From Prevotellaceae bacterium UBA6398 (GTDB lineage Bacteria; Bacteroidota; Bacteroidia; Bacteroidales; Bacteroidaceae): a stretch of 39,976 nt of DNA. The stretch lies in contig DJQA01000018.1 in the NCBI GenBank assembly GCA_002437495.1, forward strand, positions 107,894 through 147,869, given 5' to 3'. The position numbers and the translations under genes were made by a program. Positions 26,115 to 35,221 of the stretch are shown here, piece after piece (position 1 is the first letter of the stretch; every line of letters starts with the position of its first letter). Under the pieces are notes generated by a model. It searched no databases. It was not told the origin of the DNA and worked only from the letters and a program-made list of their open reading frames with translations.

Positions 26115-27845
26115 TCATGCCAGCTTTGCCACCCAGGTTGCCACCTCGTCAACCGAAGGCTTAACCGTGGCGAGCTTGTACTTCTTTATTATTTCGCCTA
26201 TCTGCATCTGGATTTTCTGCGGATTTACGTCCTTCATGTCAGCCACTGTGTTGTAGCCGGCTTTTTGCAGTATGGGCACAAGCTCTTCAGCCACACCGAT
26301 AGCCGTATATTTGTCGGAAGAATCGCGCTGCGGCTTTGCCTCGGGGCGCATTTGAGGGAACAGCAGCACTTCTTGAATTGCGGTCTTGCCCGTCATGAGC
26401 ATAACGAGACGATCTATTCCTATGCCGATTCCGCTTGTCGGGGGCATTCCGTATTGCAAGGCGCGGAGGAAATCCTGGTCTATTACCATTGCCTCGTCAT
26501 CGCCCTTGTCGGCAAGGCGCATCTGCTCCTTGAAGCGTTCCTCCTGGTCTATCGGGTCGTTAAGCTCGGAGTAGGCGTTGGCAAGTTCTTTTCCGTTTAC
26601 CATAAGTTCGAACCTTTCGGTTAGCCCGGCCTTTGAGCGGTGCATTTTGGTAAGCGGCGACATTTCCACGGGATAGTCGGTGATGAACGTGGGCTGTATG
26701 TAAGTGCCTTCGCAAAATTCGCCGAAAATCTCGTCTATCATCTTTCCCTTGCCATAGGTTTCGTCAACTTCTTCGAGATTGAGCTTTTTGCACACTTCGC
26801 GTATTTCGTCCTCGCTCTTTCCCTCGAGGTCGTAGCCGGTTTTCTCCTTTATCGCCTCAAGGATGGGCAGACGGCGGTAAGGGGCTTTGAAGCTAACGAT
26901 ATTGCCATCGATTTCGCGTTCGGGCTTGCCGTTGACCGCGATGCATACCTTTTCGAGCAGCTTTTCGGTGAACGACATCATCCAATTGTAGTCTTTGTAG
27001 GCTATATAGAATTCAAGGCAGGTGAACTCGGGGTTGTGGTTGCGGTCCATACCCTCGTTGCGAAAGTTCTTGCCTATCTCGTAAACGCCCTCAAAGCCGC
27101 CAACTATTAAACGCTTCAAGTAAAGCTCGGTGGCTATACGCATATACATATCCACATTAAGCGCGTTGTAATGAGTAATAAAGGGGCGTGCACTTGCACC
27201 GCCGGGTATACTCTGCAGCGTGGGGGTTTCAACCTCGGTAGCACCGATGGCATTAAGTTCCTTGCGGATTGTGTTTATAACCTCAGCCCTCTGCATAAAT
27301 GTTTCCTTTACGCCCTTGTTTACTATTAAGTCAACATAGCGTTGGCGGTAGCGCAATTCCGCATCGTCAAAGCTGTCGTATGTTTTGCCGTCCTTTTCCT
27401 TTACCACAGGCAGGGGTTTCAAACTTTTTGCAAGCAGCTTCAGTTCCTCGGCATGAACGGAGACCTCGCCCGTCTGCGTACGGAACACATAGCCTTTCAC
27501 TCCCACAAAATCGCCGAAATCGAGCAGGCGCTTGAAGACAACGTTGTAAAGGTCCTTGTTTTCACCGGGGCAGATGCCGTCGCGGGTAACATAAACCTGC
27601 ACCCTGCCCTTGGAGTCCTGAAGCTCGATGAAGCTCGCCTTGCCCATTATGCGGCGGCTCATCATACGGCCGGCTATGCACACGCGGCGCGGCTCGGCTT
27701 TTTCGTCAAAGTTTTCCTTTATATCTGTTGAGAAAGCGTTCGTGGGATATTCTTCGGCAGGATAAGGGTCTATGCCCATTTTCCTCAATTCCGCCAAACT
27801 CTCGCGGCGGTTGATTTCCTGTTCGCTCAAATCTAATACGTTCAT
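26115..27845 (-). CDS. lysS: Lysyl-tRNA synthetase, class II
   Basis: LysS charges tRNA-Lys with lysine. The 576-residue protein has the N-terminal OB-fold anticodon-binding domain (RVCIAGRMMSRRIMGKASF, FIELQDSKGRVQVYV) and the class II core: motif 2 FRNEGMDRNHNPEFTCLEFY and motif 3 GIGIGIDRLVMLMTG. A roughly 70-residue C-terminal extension, common in Bacteroidota LysRS, follows (NTVADMKDVNPQKIQMQIGE). The start is the ATG at 27845 (MNVLDLSEQEINRRESL). The open frame runs upstream through the intergenic repeat but that part is not coding. A good -7 box lies 28 bp before the start. Confidence 0.96.
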   Translation of the reverse strand: MNVLDLSEQEINRRESLAELRKMGIDPYPAEEYPTNAFSTDIKENFDEKAEPRRVCIAGRMMSRRIMGKASFIELQDSKGRVQVYVTRDGICPGENKDLYNVVFKRLLDFGDFVGVKGYVFRTQTGEVSVHAEELKLLAKSLKPLPVVKEKDGKTYDSFDDAELRYRQRYVDLIVNKGVKETFMQRAEVINTIRKELNAIGATEVETPTLQSIPGGASARPFITHYNALNVDMYMRIATELYLKRLIVGGFEGVYEIGKNFRNEGMDRNHNPEFTCLEFYIAYKDYNWMMSFTEKLLEKVCIAVNGKPEREIDGNIVSFKAPYRRLPILEAIKEKTGYDLEGKSEDEIREVCKKLNLEEVDETYGKGKMIDEIFGEFCEGTYIQPTFITDYPVEMSPLTKMHRSKAGLTERFELMVNGKELANAYSELNDPIDQEERFKEQMRLADKGDDEAMVIDQDFLRALQYGMPPTSGIGIGIDRLVMLMTGKTAIQEVLLFPQMRPEAKPQRDSSDKYTAIGVAEELVPILQKAGYNTVADMKDVNPQKIQMQIGEIIKKYKLATVKPSVDEVATWVAKLA

Positions 27846-27872
27846 TTTTGCACTATAATGTGATTTTACCTG

Positions 27873-27905
27873 CAAAAATACTAATTTCTTTCCGATACTT
27901 CCCAA
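27873..27905 (-). promoter_or_regulatory. Bacteroidota-type promoter of lysS
   Basis: On the minus strand TTG (27903-27905) is followed by 22 bp and TATTTTTG (27873-27880), fitting TAnnTTTG. It sits between the repeat array and the start codon. Confidence 0.5.
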
Positions 27906-27991
27906 TTTGGCGCCATACATCTGACAATTGCAATTGCCGCCCCTTGTTACATATGACTCATCGTGGGAAGCGCATTTCAAGGGGCAAAAAT

Positions 27992-28067
27992 TATGTCTGA
28001 TATAATTTTTTCTACGTCCTATGTAGTTTTTTCCACATAGGACATAGTTTTTTCTACATCCGATGTA
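27992..28067. repeat. Four-unit 21-bp-period array, copy 3 (left flank of the defence operon)
   Basis: Units at 27992, 28012, 28033 and 28054 are ATGTCTGATAT, ACGTCCTATGT, ACATAGGACAT and ACATCCGATGT, separated by runs of T. The spacing is 20-21 bp. The last two units and everything to 28170 match 39732-39873. Confidence 0.85.
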
Positions 28068-28170
28068 TTTTTCCGGGTGTTCGGCAAAGGGCAATTGACT
28101 TGCGTTTTGCGCCATTTGCCGAACGGTGCAAATTATTGGTTAATGGGCGGCAATATATATGTAGGAGGGT
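28027..28170 (+). repeat. Left copy of the direct repeat flanking the restriction island
   Basis: This segment matches 39732-39873 with three single-base differences and one 2-bp gap by eye. It contains two array units, the stem-loop with perfect 10-bp arms GTTCGGCAAA (28079-28088) and TTTGCCGAAC (28115-28124), and gtgcaaattattggttaatgg. Identity stops at aggagggt, where the 110-bp element should begin but is replaced by island DNA. Confidence 0.88.
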
Positions 28171-28191
28171 ATGGTAAAATCTCACCCTCTT
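28165..28191. repeat. Terminal remnant resembling an IS1182-type end
   Basis: gagggtatgg...ctcaccctctt reads, on the minus strand, like the right end of the IS at 881-905 (GGGTGAG, TTTT and CCCTC in register, about 20 of 25 positions). It has a 6-bp hairpin GAGGGT/ACCCTC. It is the first sequence after the truncated repeat. Confidence 0.4.
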
Positions 28192-28198
28192 AAGGGAC

Positions 28199-28338
28199 GA
28201 CTAATTACTGTGGCTGATTAATAGATGTCATTACGCTGCAGCATAATGCGTGAATTATTAGTCGGTATGACTACAAACCTTTTGGGATTAACATTGCATT
28301 TCTTAAATCCACAAAAAGTGATTTATATGCAGCGTAAT
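28199..28338. promoter_or_regulatory. Candidate operator sites for the XRE regulator
   Basis: A near-perfect palindrome ATTACGCTGCAGCATAAT (28230-28247) is nested between GACTAAT (28199-28205) and ATTAGTC (28257-28263). One half-site, TGCAGCGTAAT, recurs at 28328-28338, 14 bp before the -7 box of the operon. This is the layout of a self-regulated restriction operon; binding is inferred. Confidence 0.5.
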
Positions 28339-28352
28339 TGAATTTATTTCAC

Positions 28353-28360
28353 TATATTTG
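28353..28360 (+). promoter_or_regulatory. -7 box of the restriction operon
   Basis: TATATTTG followed by T matches TAnnTTTG and lies 19 bp before the ATG at 28380. Transcription would begin near 28367, which excludes the in-frame TTG at 28338 as a start. Confidence 0.6.
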
Positions 28361-28379
28361 TAACTGTAATGAAAAATAC

Positions 28380-28613
28380 ATGAAAGATATAAATAGAATC
28401 AAACTTGTACTCGTAGAAAAGAAACGTACAAACAAATGGCTTTCTGAGCAGATGGGAGTGACACCTTCCACGGTATCAAAGTGGTGTACAAACTCATCAC
28501 AACCAGATCTGAGTAGTCTGTTAAAGATTGCAGATTTGCTCGAGGTTGATTTAAGAGAGTTGATAGTACGTGAATACAAATCCCATATATTATCACAAGA
28601 TAATAGTAAATAA
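28380..28613 (+). CDS. XRE/Cro-type helix-turn-helix regulator
   Basis: This 77-residue protein is a single HTH_3 domain: NRIKLVLVEKKRTNKWLSEQ (helices 1-2), MGVTPSTVSKWCTNSSQP (turn and recognition helix) and LLKIADLLEVDLRELI (helices 4-5), followed by a short tail. Such proteins resemble the C (controller) proteins of restriction systems. It is the first gene of the operon, 3 bp before the metallopeptidase. The start at 28380 is set by the -7 box at 28353. It probably controls the operon through the palindromes at 28199-28338 (inference). Confidence 0.88.
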   Translation: MKDINRIKLVLVEKKRTNKWLSEQMGVTPSTVSKWCTNSSQPDLSSLLKIADLLEVDLRELIVREYKSHILSQDNSK

Positions 28614-28616
28614 GCA

Positions 28617-29303
28617 ATGTTGGTCAATGGTATCGAAATAGAAGTTGAGCACAAGCCCATCAAAAACTTACATTTGTCGGTATATCCGCCAAATGGTAGG
28701 GTTCATGTGTCTGCTCCAAACGAATATACAGAAGAACAAATAAAGCTGTTCATCCTCAAAAAATGGGTGTGGATAACCTTGAAACGAAAGGAAACTATGT
28801 CTTATACAATACAAGACGAAAGGGAATATATTTCTGGAGAAGCGCATTTCTTTAAAGGGGAGCTTTATCGTTTGAAAGTTATTAGGGGCAAGGCTTGTAC
28901 TCATCATGTAGAGATACGGGGAGACTACATTATTATAAAAGTGTCAGAACGCACTTCCAAGGAGGGTATTGCCAACGTATTATGGATTTGGTATAAAGAA
29001 CAATTGACACCTATAATAGAACGACTTGTTGATAAATGGGAGAATATACTTGAAGTGAAAGCTACAAACTGGACTATCCAACAAATGCAGTCCAGTTGGG
29101 GGAAGTGTCATAAGGACTGTGGAAAAATCATGTTCAATCTACAACTGGCAAAGAAGCCATTAAACTGCATAGAATATGTGGTAGTCCATGAACTCACTCA
29201 CCTCATTGAGCAGAACCACACAGACAAGTTCAAACACATTCTTGGAACATACCTTCCTGGATGGCAAATAATAAAAGAACAATTAAACGAATTTCCTCTA
29301 TAG
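28617..29303 (+). CDS. YgjP/DUF45-type zinc metallopeptidase
   Basis: The 228-residue protein belongs to the YgjP-like (DUF45, M48-related) metallopeptidases. The zinc motif HELTH appears in VVVHELTHLIEQNHTDKF near residue 190, with a third ligand expected in the NHTDKF segment. The middle has the family's WTIQQMQSSWGKCHKDCGKI and the start (EHKPIKNLHLSVYPPNGRV) is equally typical. Members are often found beside hsdR in type I restriction loci, but their substrate is unknown. It lies 3 bp after the regulator and 3 bp before hsdR. It may process or turn over a restriction component; that is speculation. Confidence 0.88.
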   Translation: MLVNGIEIEVEHKPIKNLHLSVYPPNGRVHVSAPNEYTEEQIKLFILKKWVWITLKRKETMSYTIQDEREYISGEAHFFKGELYRLKVIRGKACTHHVEIRGDYIIIKVSERTSKEGIANVLWIWYKEQLTPIIERLVDKWENILEVKATNWTIQQMQSSWGKCHKDCGKIMFNLQLAKKPLNCIEYVVVHELTHLIEQNHTDKFKHILGTYLPGWQIIKEQLNEFPL

Positions 29304-29306
29304 AGT

Positions 29307-32300
29307 ATGGCAAACTATCAAGAACAAAGAGAGCGAGAATACCAAAACGCTCTTATCGAGCGTTTCCAAGAAGAACTTGGATATACTTACCTTGGCAACT
29401 GGCAGTATGCCAAAGGCTCAACAGTAAACAATATGGGCGTATCAAATTCGCCAATATTGGATAAAGAAGTACGCTCTTTCCTCAAAGAACAAGGCCGTAC
29501 GGAAATGCAAATAGAGGATGTTTTGGTGAAATTGAAGGACATGGCACGTCTTGGCGACTCAAAAATGAGTAGTCTGATGCAATGCAACAATGAATTGTAT
29601 GAGACTCTGATAATGGGCATCAAGTCTCAGCCATCACCGGAGAAAAACCACGAAGATGTAATGCTTTTCGATTTCGACCATCCACAAAACAATCACTTTG
29701 CGATTGCAGAAGAGGTAAGTTTTATAGACCCTCTCCTCGGCAAGAACAAACGTCCTGATATTGTGGTTTATGTAAACGGTATTGCTCTTGCTGTCATTGA
29801 GCTGAAACGAAGTCTTGTCAATTATGAGGAAGGTATCAAGCAACATCTCAGCAATGAACGTGACTTTATACCTTCATTCTTCACCACAACACAGTTCACC
29901 ATTGCCTCAAATGATGGTGTGGAATTTCGTTACGGAACTATTAGTACGCCTCTTTCGTTTTGGTGCAAATGGAAAAGAGATACAAATAAAGTTGGTGACA
30001 CCATTACAGAGGAAGAAGCATATCGTCTGTTTTTCGACAAAGAGAACTTCATGTTCTTTTTCCACTATGGTGTATTGAATGATGGTGGTGTTAAAAAGGT
30101 ATTGCGCCCTCACCAGATATATGCCATAAAAGCAGCCGCCGCAAGGATGCCTAAAAAGGAAAGTGGGGTTATATGGCATTCACAAGGCTCAGGTAAAAGT
30201 CTAACAATGGTGACTTTAGCCTCCTATATTTGCAAGAATTTTCCAAATCCTCGTGTTGTAGTTATCACAGACCGCAAAGAACTTGACTTACAGCTTGCTG
30301 CTACTTTCGTGAAAGGAGGCAATAAGCTTCATCACGCAGAGTCATGCAGCGACCTTCTTGATACGTTGAATAAGGGAGACGAATGGCTTATATGCTCATT
30401 GATACATAAGTTCGGCGCACATAACCACAATGACGAAGCAGAAAAGGACAAGTCAGGTACAAAAGTCAGCCTTGATGAATATCTGAACGAGTTACAAGCT
30501 ATTATTGCACAGAAATATGGTAATAATTTCAGTGTTAAGGGCGACAATATCTTCGTTTTTGTTGATGAATGTCATCGAACCCAGAGCGGACGTCTCCATG
30601 AAGCGATGCGTGCTATCATGGGAAAGGAAGTCATGCTCATCGGTTTTACAGGTACACCGTTATTGAAGAAAGATAAAGGAGACCAATACAATGCCGTCAA
30701 AAGTATGTCTGAACGTACTTTCGGGCCATATATTCATAAATATCTTCACAAACAAGCGGTTGAGGACAAGGTTATCCTCGATTTGCAATATGAATACCGT
30801 AACGTAGAGCAACAACTCACAAGCAAAGAAAAGGTTGACCAAAAACTTGCCGCACTTACAGCAGGACGTGAGCTTACGCCAGAGCAAAAGCAAATGGTGG
30901 AAGAACGTTGGGCAACGATGGAGCGTATTTATTCCACAAAAGAACGCATCGAACGCATCGGCTATAGTATTCTTGATGATTTGAACTACGGTTTACTGAA
31001 ACATAACTGGTGTAATGCTATGCTCATAGCTGGCTCTATTTTCCAAGCATACCGTTATTATAAGTTTTTCTCAAATAGCGATTTGAAAGGCAGATGTGCT
31101 GTCGTGACAAGTTATGATCCCATGGACAGCGATATAGCAAACGATTCACCTGACAACAACAAGACTACGGAAGCTAAGTTCAAGTACGACTGGGCAAAGA
31201 AATCTTTTGCAGAAGCAGGTGTAAAGAATGCTGACGAGTATGAAAAATGGGCAAAGGAGCTTTTTGTGAAGCGTCCGGCCCAGATGAAACTTCTAATTGT
31301 TGTCAATAAGTTGCTTACTGGATTTGATGCCCCTTGTGCCACCATTCTCTATATTGATAATGAGATTAAAGACCATACATTATTCCAAGCAGTATGTCGT
31401 GTCAATCGGCTTGGTGAGGATATTAAAGACGAGAACGGCAATGTCATTGTCAAAACCCACAAAGAATTTGGACGCATCGTAGATTTCAAAAATCTCTTTA
31501 ATAGCATTGAAGATGTTGTCACTATGTTCAATGATGGATGTGGTTTTGAAGGACTTGACGATGTGGATGTTGAAGGGCTTCTCGGTAATGCCGTGAATAA
31601 ATGTAAGGAGAAGCTTCTTGCTGCTACTGAAGCATATGAAGGATTGAAAGCCATTTGGGAAAGCAAGAACTTGAATAATATGGAAGATTTAGCTGAATAT
31701 TATATCAAGAAATATGATAACGAAGAACCTGCACAGGCTCGCCGCAACATCATGTATAGCATTACAGGAAGTATGGTCACGGCATACAATAATATGTCTG
31801 ACTATTTCTCAAAAACAGATTTCACGGTAGAACAAATAAACCATTTCGCCTCACTTTCACGAGAAGCGGGAACTGTTCAGCGAAAAGTCAAGCAAAAATC
31901 AGGTGATGACTTTGACCCAAAGACGCTTGACCCAGATATGCGTCAACTCCTTGACCAACATATTAGGGCGGAGGATGCAGAAACATTCATTCCATCAACG
32001 GCAGATTTCTCATTTCTCGACCTCATCGAAGACTCTACTGATACCGAAGAAATGGTAGAAAAAGCTATCCATGAAGCAGGTGGTAATGCCAATGGAGCAG
32101 CAGAAGCTATAGAAGGTAAGGCTCGACGAGTAAACACAGACTGGAACAGTGGTGACGCGGAGGAATATAAACTTTTCAGTGACAAATTGCAGGCACTCCT
32201 TGAAGAACTTAAGGCTCGCAATGCTACGGCAAAAGAAAAGATAGAAGCTCTCATAGAACATATAAAAGCCATCAAACATGGCAATGACGCACCATCCGAC

Positions 32301-32549
32301 TTGGCTAACAAGCGCAGTAAAGCCTTATGGAACAATCGTGCCACATGGCATGCTCCTGAAGACAAGGATGAGACTATCCGCATCATCAAGACAATAGATG
32401 AATTCATATACAAGAATGCTGGACGTAATTGGCAAGATCCAGACAGCAATGCAAGTTGGGACTTGCGTGATGACTTGCAGGCTTTGTTCCCTACAATGAC
32501 TGAGCAAGACATTTACGAAATCTATCGCCTTGCCTCACAGAACTCATAA
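29307..32549 (+). CDS. hsdR: Type I restriction enzyme R subunit HsdR
   Basis: HsdR is the motor and nuclease of the type I complex: it pulls DNA past the HsdM/HsdS core and cuts when stalled. The 1080-residue protein has the N-terminal PD-(D/E)xK nuclease (RPD at 149-151, IELKRS around 164-169) and the SF2 translocase with Walker A QGSGKS (293-298), DECH (420-423), GFTGTP and the QAVCRVNR motif VI. A helical C-terminal region for binding HsdM follows. The length is normal. The gene sits 3 bp after the metallopeptidase and 20 bp before hsdM. Confidence 0.96.
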   Translation: MANYQEQREREYQNALIERFQEELGYTYLGNWQYAKGSTVNNMGVSNSPILDKEVRSFLKEQGRTEMQIEDVLVKLKDMARLGDSKMSSLMQCNNELYETLIMGIKSQPSPEKNHEDVMLFDFDHPQNNHFAIAEEVSFIDPLLGKNKRPDIVVYVNGIALAVIELKRSLVNYEEGIKQHLSNERDFIPSFFTTTQFTIASNDGVEFRYGTISTPLSFWCKWKRDTNKVGDTITEEEAYRLFFDKENFMFFFHYGVLNDGGVKKVLRPHQIYAIKAAAARMPKKESGVIWHSQGSGKSLTMVTLASYICKNFPNPRVVVITDRKELDLQLAATFVKGGNKLHHAESCSDLLDTLNKGDEWLICSLIHKFGAHNHNDEAEKDKSGTKVSLDEYLNELQAIIAQKYGNNFSVKGDNIFVFVDECHRTQSGRLHEAMRAIMGKEVMLIGFTGTPLLKKDKGDQYNAVKSMSERTFGPYIHKYLHKQAVEDKVILDLQYEYRNVEQQLTSKEKVDQKLAALTAGRELTPEQKQMVEERWATMERIYSTKERIERIGYSILDDLNYGLLKHNWCNAMLIAGSIFQAYRYYKFFSNSDLKGRCAVVTSYDPMDSDIANDSPDNNKTTEAKFKYDWAKKSFAEAGVKNADEYEKWAKELFVKRPAQMKLLIVVNKLLTGFDAPCATILYIDNEIKDHTLFQAVCRVNRLGEDIKDENGNVIVKTHKEFGRIVDFKNLFNSIEDVVTMFNDGCGFEGLDDVDVEGLLGNAVNKCKEKLLAATEAYEGLKAIWESKNLNNMEDLAEYYIKKYDNEEPAQARRNIMYSITGSMVTAYNNMSDYFSKTDFTVEQINHFASLSREAGTVQRKVKQKSGDDFDPKTLDPDMRQLLDQHIRAEDAETFIPSTADFSFLDLIEDSTDTEEMVEKAIHEAGGNANGAAEAIEGKARRVNTDWNSGDAEEYKLFSDKLQALLEELKARNATAKEKIEALIEHIKAIKHGNDAPSDLANKRSKALWNNRATWHAPEDKDETIRIIKTIDEFIYKNAGRNWQDPDSNASWDLRDDLQALFPTMTEQDIYEIYRLASQNS

Positions 32550-32569
32550 ATAATATACAACAACATAAT

Positions 32570-35209
32570 ATGGCTATAAAAAAATCACAATTATACAGTG
32601 CACTTTGGGAGTCATGCAATGCTTTGCGTGGTTCTATGGATGCCAGTCAATACAAAGACTACGTACTGATCGTTCTCTTCATCAAATATTTGTCTGACAA
32701 AGCAGGACAACCAGGCTTCCGCCTGAAAGTTCCAGAAGGTTGCTACTTCAAAGATTTTGTCGCACTCAAACAGAATGCCAAAATAGGAGAACTTATCAAC
32801 CAAAAGTTGGAGGCTATCAAGGAAATGAACGCCAGACAAATAGGCGACCTCGCTCTTCCAAACTTCAATGATCCCAATAAATTGGGCAGTGGAAAGACTA
32901 TGGTCGATACCTTGTCACGATTGATTGCTGTTTTTGAGAACGATGCACTTGATTTTTCACGTAACCGTGCAGCTGACGATGATTTGCTGGGCGATGCTTA
33001 CGAATACTTAATGAAAAACTTTGCTGCAGAGAGCGGTAAGAGCAAAGGGCAGTTCTATACCCCTGCCGAGGTGAGTCGTGTCATAGCGAAGGTGCTACGC
33101 ATCAACGAACTTGACCGTGCCGAGCAAACCATTTACGACCCTACATGCGGTTCTGGCTCTCTCTTGCTTCGTGCTTTGGCAGAAGCAAGCAACCCTCGAG
33201 TGTCTATCTGTGGACAGGAAAAGGATAGTAGCACGGCTGCATTGGCAAAGCTCAATATGCTTCTCCATGGAGTAAGCAATGCAGAGATAAAGGTGGGAGA
33301 TACTTTGGGGAATCCTCAGTTCACTCAACATGGTATGTTGAGCACCTTTGATGTTTGTGTGGCAAACCCTCCTTTTTCACAGAAGAATTGGCTTGCCTCT
33401 GATATGCTTCCTGACCAATATAATCGCTGGACAGCCAACCTGTTACCACCAGCAAAATGTGGAGACTATGCTTTTTTACTGCACCTCATCTGTTCCATGA
33501 AAGCTGATGTTGGGCGTGGAGCTTGCATCTTGCCTCACGGCGTACTGTTTCGTGGAAATGCAGAGTATGACATCCGCAAGGAGATTATTGAAAAGCATTA
33601 CATCAAGGGTATAATCGGTTTACCTCCAAATATTTTCTTTGGTACAGGTATTCCTGCATCCATCATTATCATCGACAAAAAAAACAAGGATAACCGTAAG
33701 GGTATCTTTGTCATTGATGCCAAAGACGGATATACGAAAGATGGTGCAAAGAACCGTCTGCGTGAACAGGACATCAAACGCATCGTAGATGCATGGGATG
33801 CCCAGCAAGCTATACCACATTATTGCCGATTGATAGAATGGAGTGAGATTGAGAAGAATGACTACAATTTGAATATTTCTCGTTACATCCAACCTATAGA
33901 CACTGAGATTCAGCACGACATAGAAGCTCATCTGCATGGTGGACTTCCAGCTACCGATATTGAAAACATGGAAATCTTTTGGAAGGCTTGCCCAACTTTG
34001 AAGGATAAACTTTTCTGTGATGCCAACAATGGGTATTATTCTTTAAAGCCTAAAAAAGACGAAATCAATGAGGTAATAGACAATGATGCTTCTTACAAGG
34101 CACAAGGAGAGGCTTTTGCCAAAGTATTAAATGGATGGAAAGAAGATGTAGAACCTAAGATGAAGGCTATAAATCAGGGTGTCCATCCAAAAGAATTGAT
34201 TGCCGACTGGTCTGAAAGCCTGTTAGCCAAGACTATGGAGCATAGTGGACTCGTAGATGCTTATGATACCTATGATGTCCTGCTAAACTACTGGGCAGAT
34301 ACCATGCAGGATGACTGCTATATGATTTCCAACGATGGTTGGACTTATCCAGAAGTGAAAGCCATCAAAATTAAGGAAGTCAAGGAAAAGAAAAACAAGA
34401 AAGATAATGGCATCGATAACGATACTAGCAAGAAACCTCAAATTAAAGAGATACCTTGCATGTATGACGAGATAGTATGCGACCTTCTTCCTGTAAATAT
34501 CGTACTTGATGAATATTTTTCAAACGAGAAGCATCATATTGATACCCTAAAGGCAAAACAGGAAGAAACAGAATCATTGATGCAAGAAATGACAGAAGAG
34601 CATGAGGATGATTTCAATGGCTATGACAAAGTTAATGAAATTAGAACAGCATATAAATCTGCAACTTGCAAGAAACCGATAAAAGGAGAAAAGGAAATTT
34701 TGTTAGCTTTGGTAGAAATGCCAAGCAACAACAAGAATGCAAAACTTGCAAAAAACTCCTTTATTGCAGAGCATCAAGACGTTTTTGCTGGTTGGGAAAA
34801 ATTCAACAAAACAGACATCAAGAGACGAATTGGCGAAATTGAGAATTATCGTCCTCTTCTTTCTGACACACTTGCAGTGTTTAAAGAGTTTCTTGATAAA
34901 AATGATGAGTTGACTTCTCTGAAAGCTCAAATCAAGGAGCTGACGACAACACTGACGAATAAGGTGGTAGAGAAATATGCCTCTCTCTCTGAAGATGAAA
35001 TTAGAACACTTGTTGTTGAACGCAAGTGGCTCGACACTGTCATTGGTGGTTGTATGGCATTGATGCAGTATGTCACTCATCGTATTGGTACAGAAGTTGT
35101 TTCACTTGTAGAACGGTACGAGAACACGTTGTCAGAATTGACAAAAGAGGTAAGCGAGTACGAAAGTGAGGTAAACGGCTACCTTACCGAAATGGGTTTT
35201 ACACTTTAA
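32570..35209 (+). CDS. hsdM: Type I modification methyltransferase HsdM (long form)
   Basis: HsdM methylates adenine N6 in the sites chosen by HsdS. The N-terminal helical domain (LYSALWESCNALRGSMDASQ) precedes the N6-MTase domain, with the SAM motif DPTCGSGSLL (190-199) and the catalytic NPPF (266-269). The KGQFYTPAEVSRVI stretch is typical. At 879 residues it is longer than the classical 500 or so. The extra region from about 480 is rich in lysine and glutamate, includes probable coiled coil (about 635-680 and 790-870) and contains a segment (KKPIKGEKEILLALVEM) I do not recognise. It follows hsdR by 20 bp. Confidence 0.95.
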   Translation: MAIKKSQLYSALWESCNALRGSMDASQYKDYVLIVLFIKYLSDKAGQPGFRLKVPEGCYFKDFVALKQNAKIGELINQKLEAIKEMNARQIGDLALPNFNDPNKLGSGKTMVDTLSRLIAVFENDALDFSRNRAADDDLLGDAYEYLMKNFAAESGKSKGQFYTPAEVSRVIAKVLRINELDRAEQTIYDPTCGSGSLLLRALAEASNPRVSICGQEKDSSTAALAKLNMLLHGVSNAEIKVGDTLGNPQFTQHGMLSTFDVCVANPPFSQKNWLASDMLPDQYNRWTANLLPPAKCGDYAFLLHLICSMKADVGRGACILPHGVLFRGNAEYDIRKEIIEKHYIKGIIGLPPNIFFGTGIPASIIIIDKKNKDNRKGIFVIDAKDGYTKDGAKNRLREQDIKRIVDAWDAQQAIPHYCRLIEWSEIEKNDYNLNISRYIQPIDTEIQHDIEAHLHGGLPATDIENMEIFWKACPTLKDKLFCDANNGYYSLKPKKDEINEVIDNDASYKAQGEAFAKVLNGWKEDVEPKMKAINQGVHPKELIADWSESLLAKTMEHSGLVDAYDTYDVLLNYWADTMQDDCYMISNDGWTYPEVKAIKIKEVKEKKNKKDNGIDNDTSKKPQIKEIPCMYDEIVCDLLPVNIVLDEYFSNEKHHIDTLKAKQEETESLMQEMTEEHEDDFNGYDKVNEIRTAYKSATCKKPIKGEKEILLALVEMPSNNKNAKLAKNSFIAEHQDVFAGWEKFNKTDIKRRIGEIENYRPLLSDTLAVFKEFLDKNDELTSLKAQIKELTTTLTNKVVEKYASLSEDEIRTLVVERKWLDTVIGGCMALMQYVTHRIGTEVVSLVERYENTLSELTKEVSEYESEVNGYLTEMGFTL

Positions 35210-35221
35210 GGAAGAAACAAC

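Noticed and set aside
27992..28067. A CRISPR array
   Set aside because: The regular spacing is tempting, but units are only 11-15 bp, vary in orientation, and the spacers are 5-8 bp A/T runs. There are no cas genes.
27846..28115. A 90-residue N-terminal extension of LysS
   Set aside because: It is translated repeat DNA (KNYIGRRKNYI-like) and lies upstream of a good promoter; the normal LysS start is at 27845.
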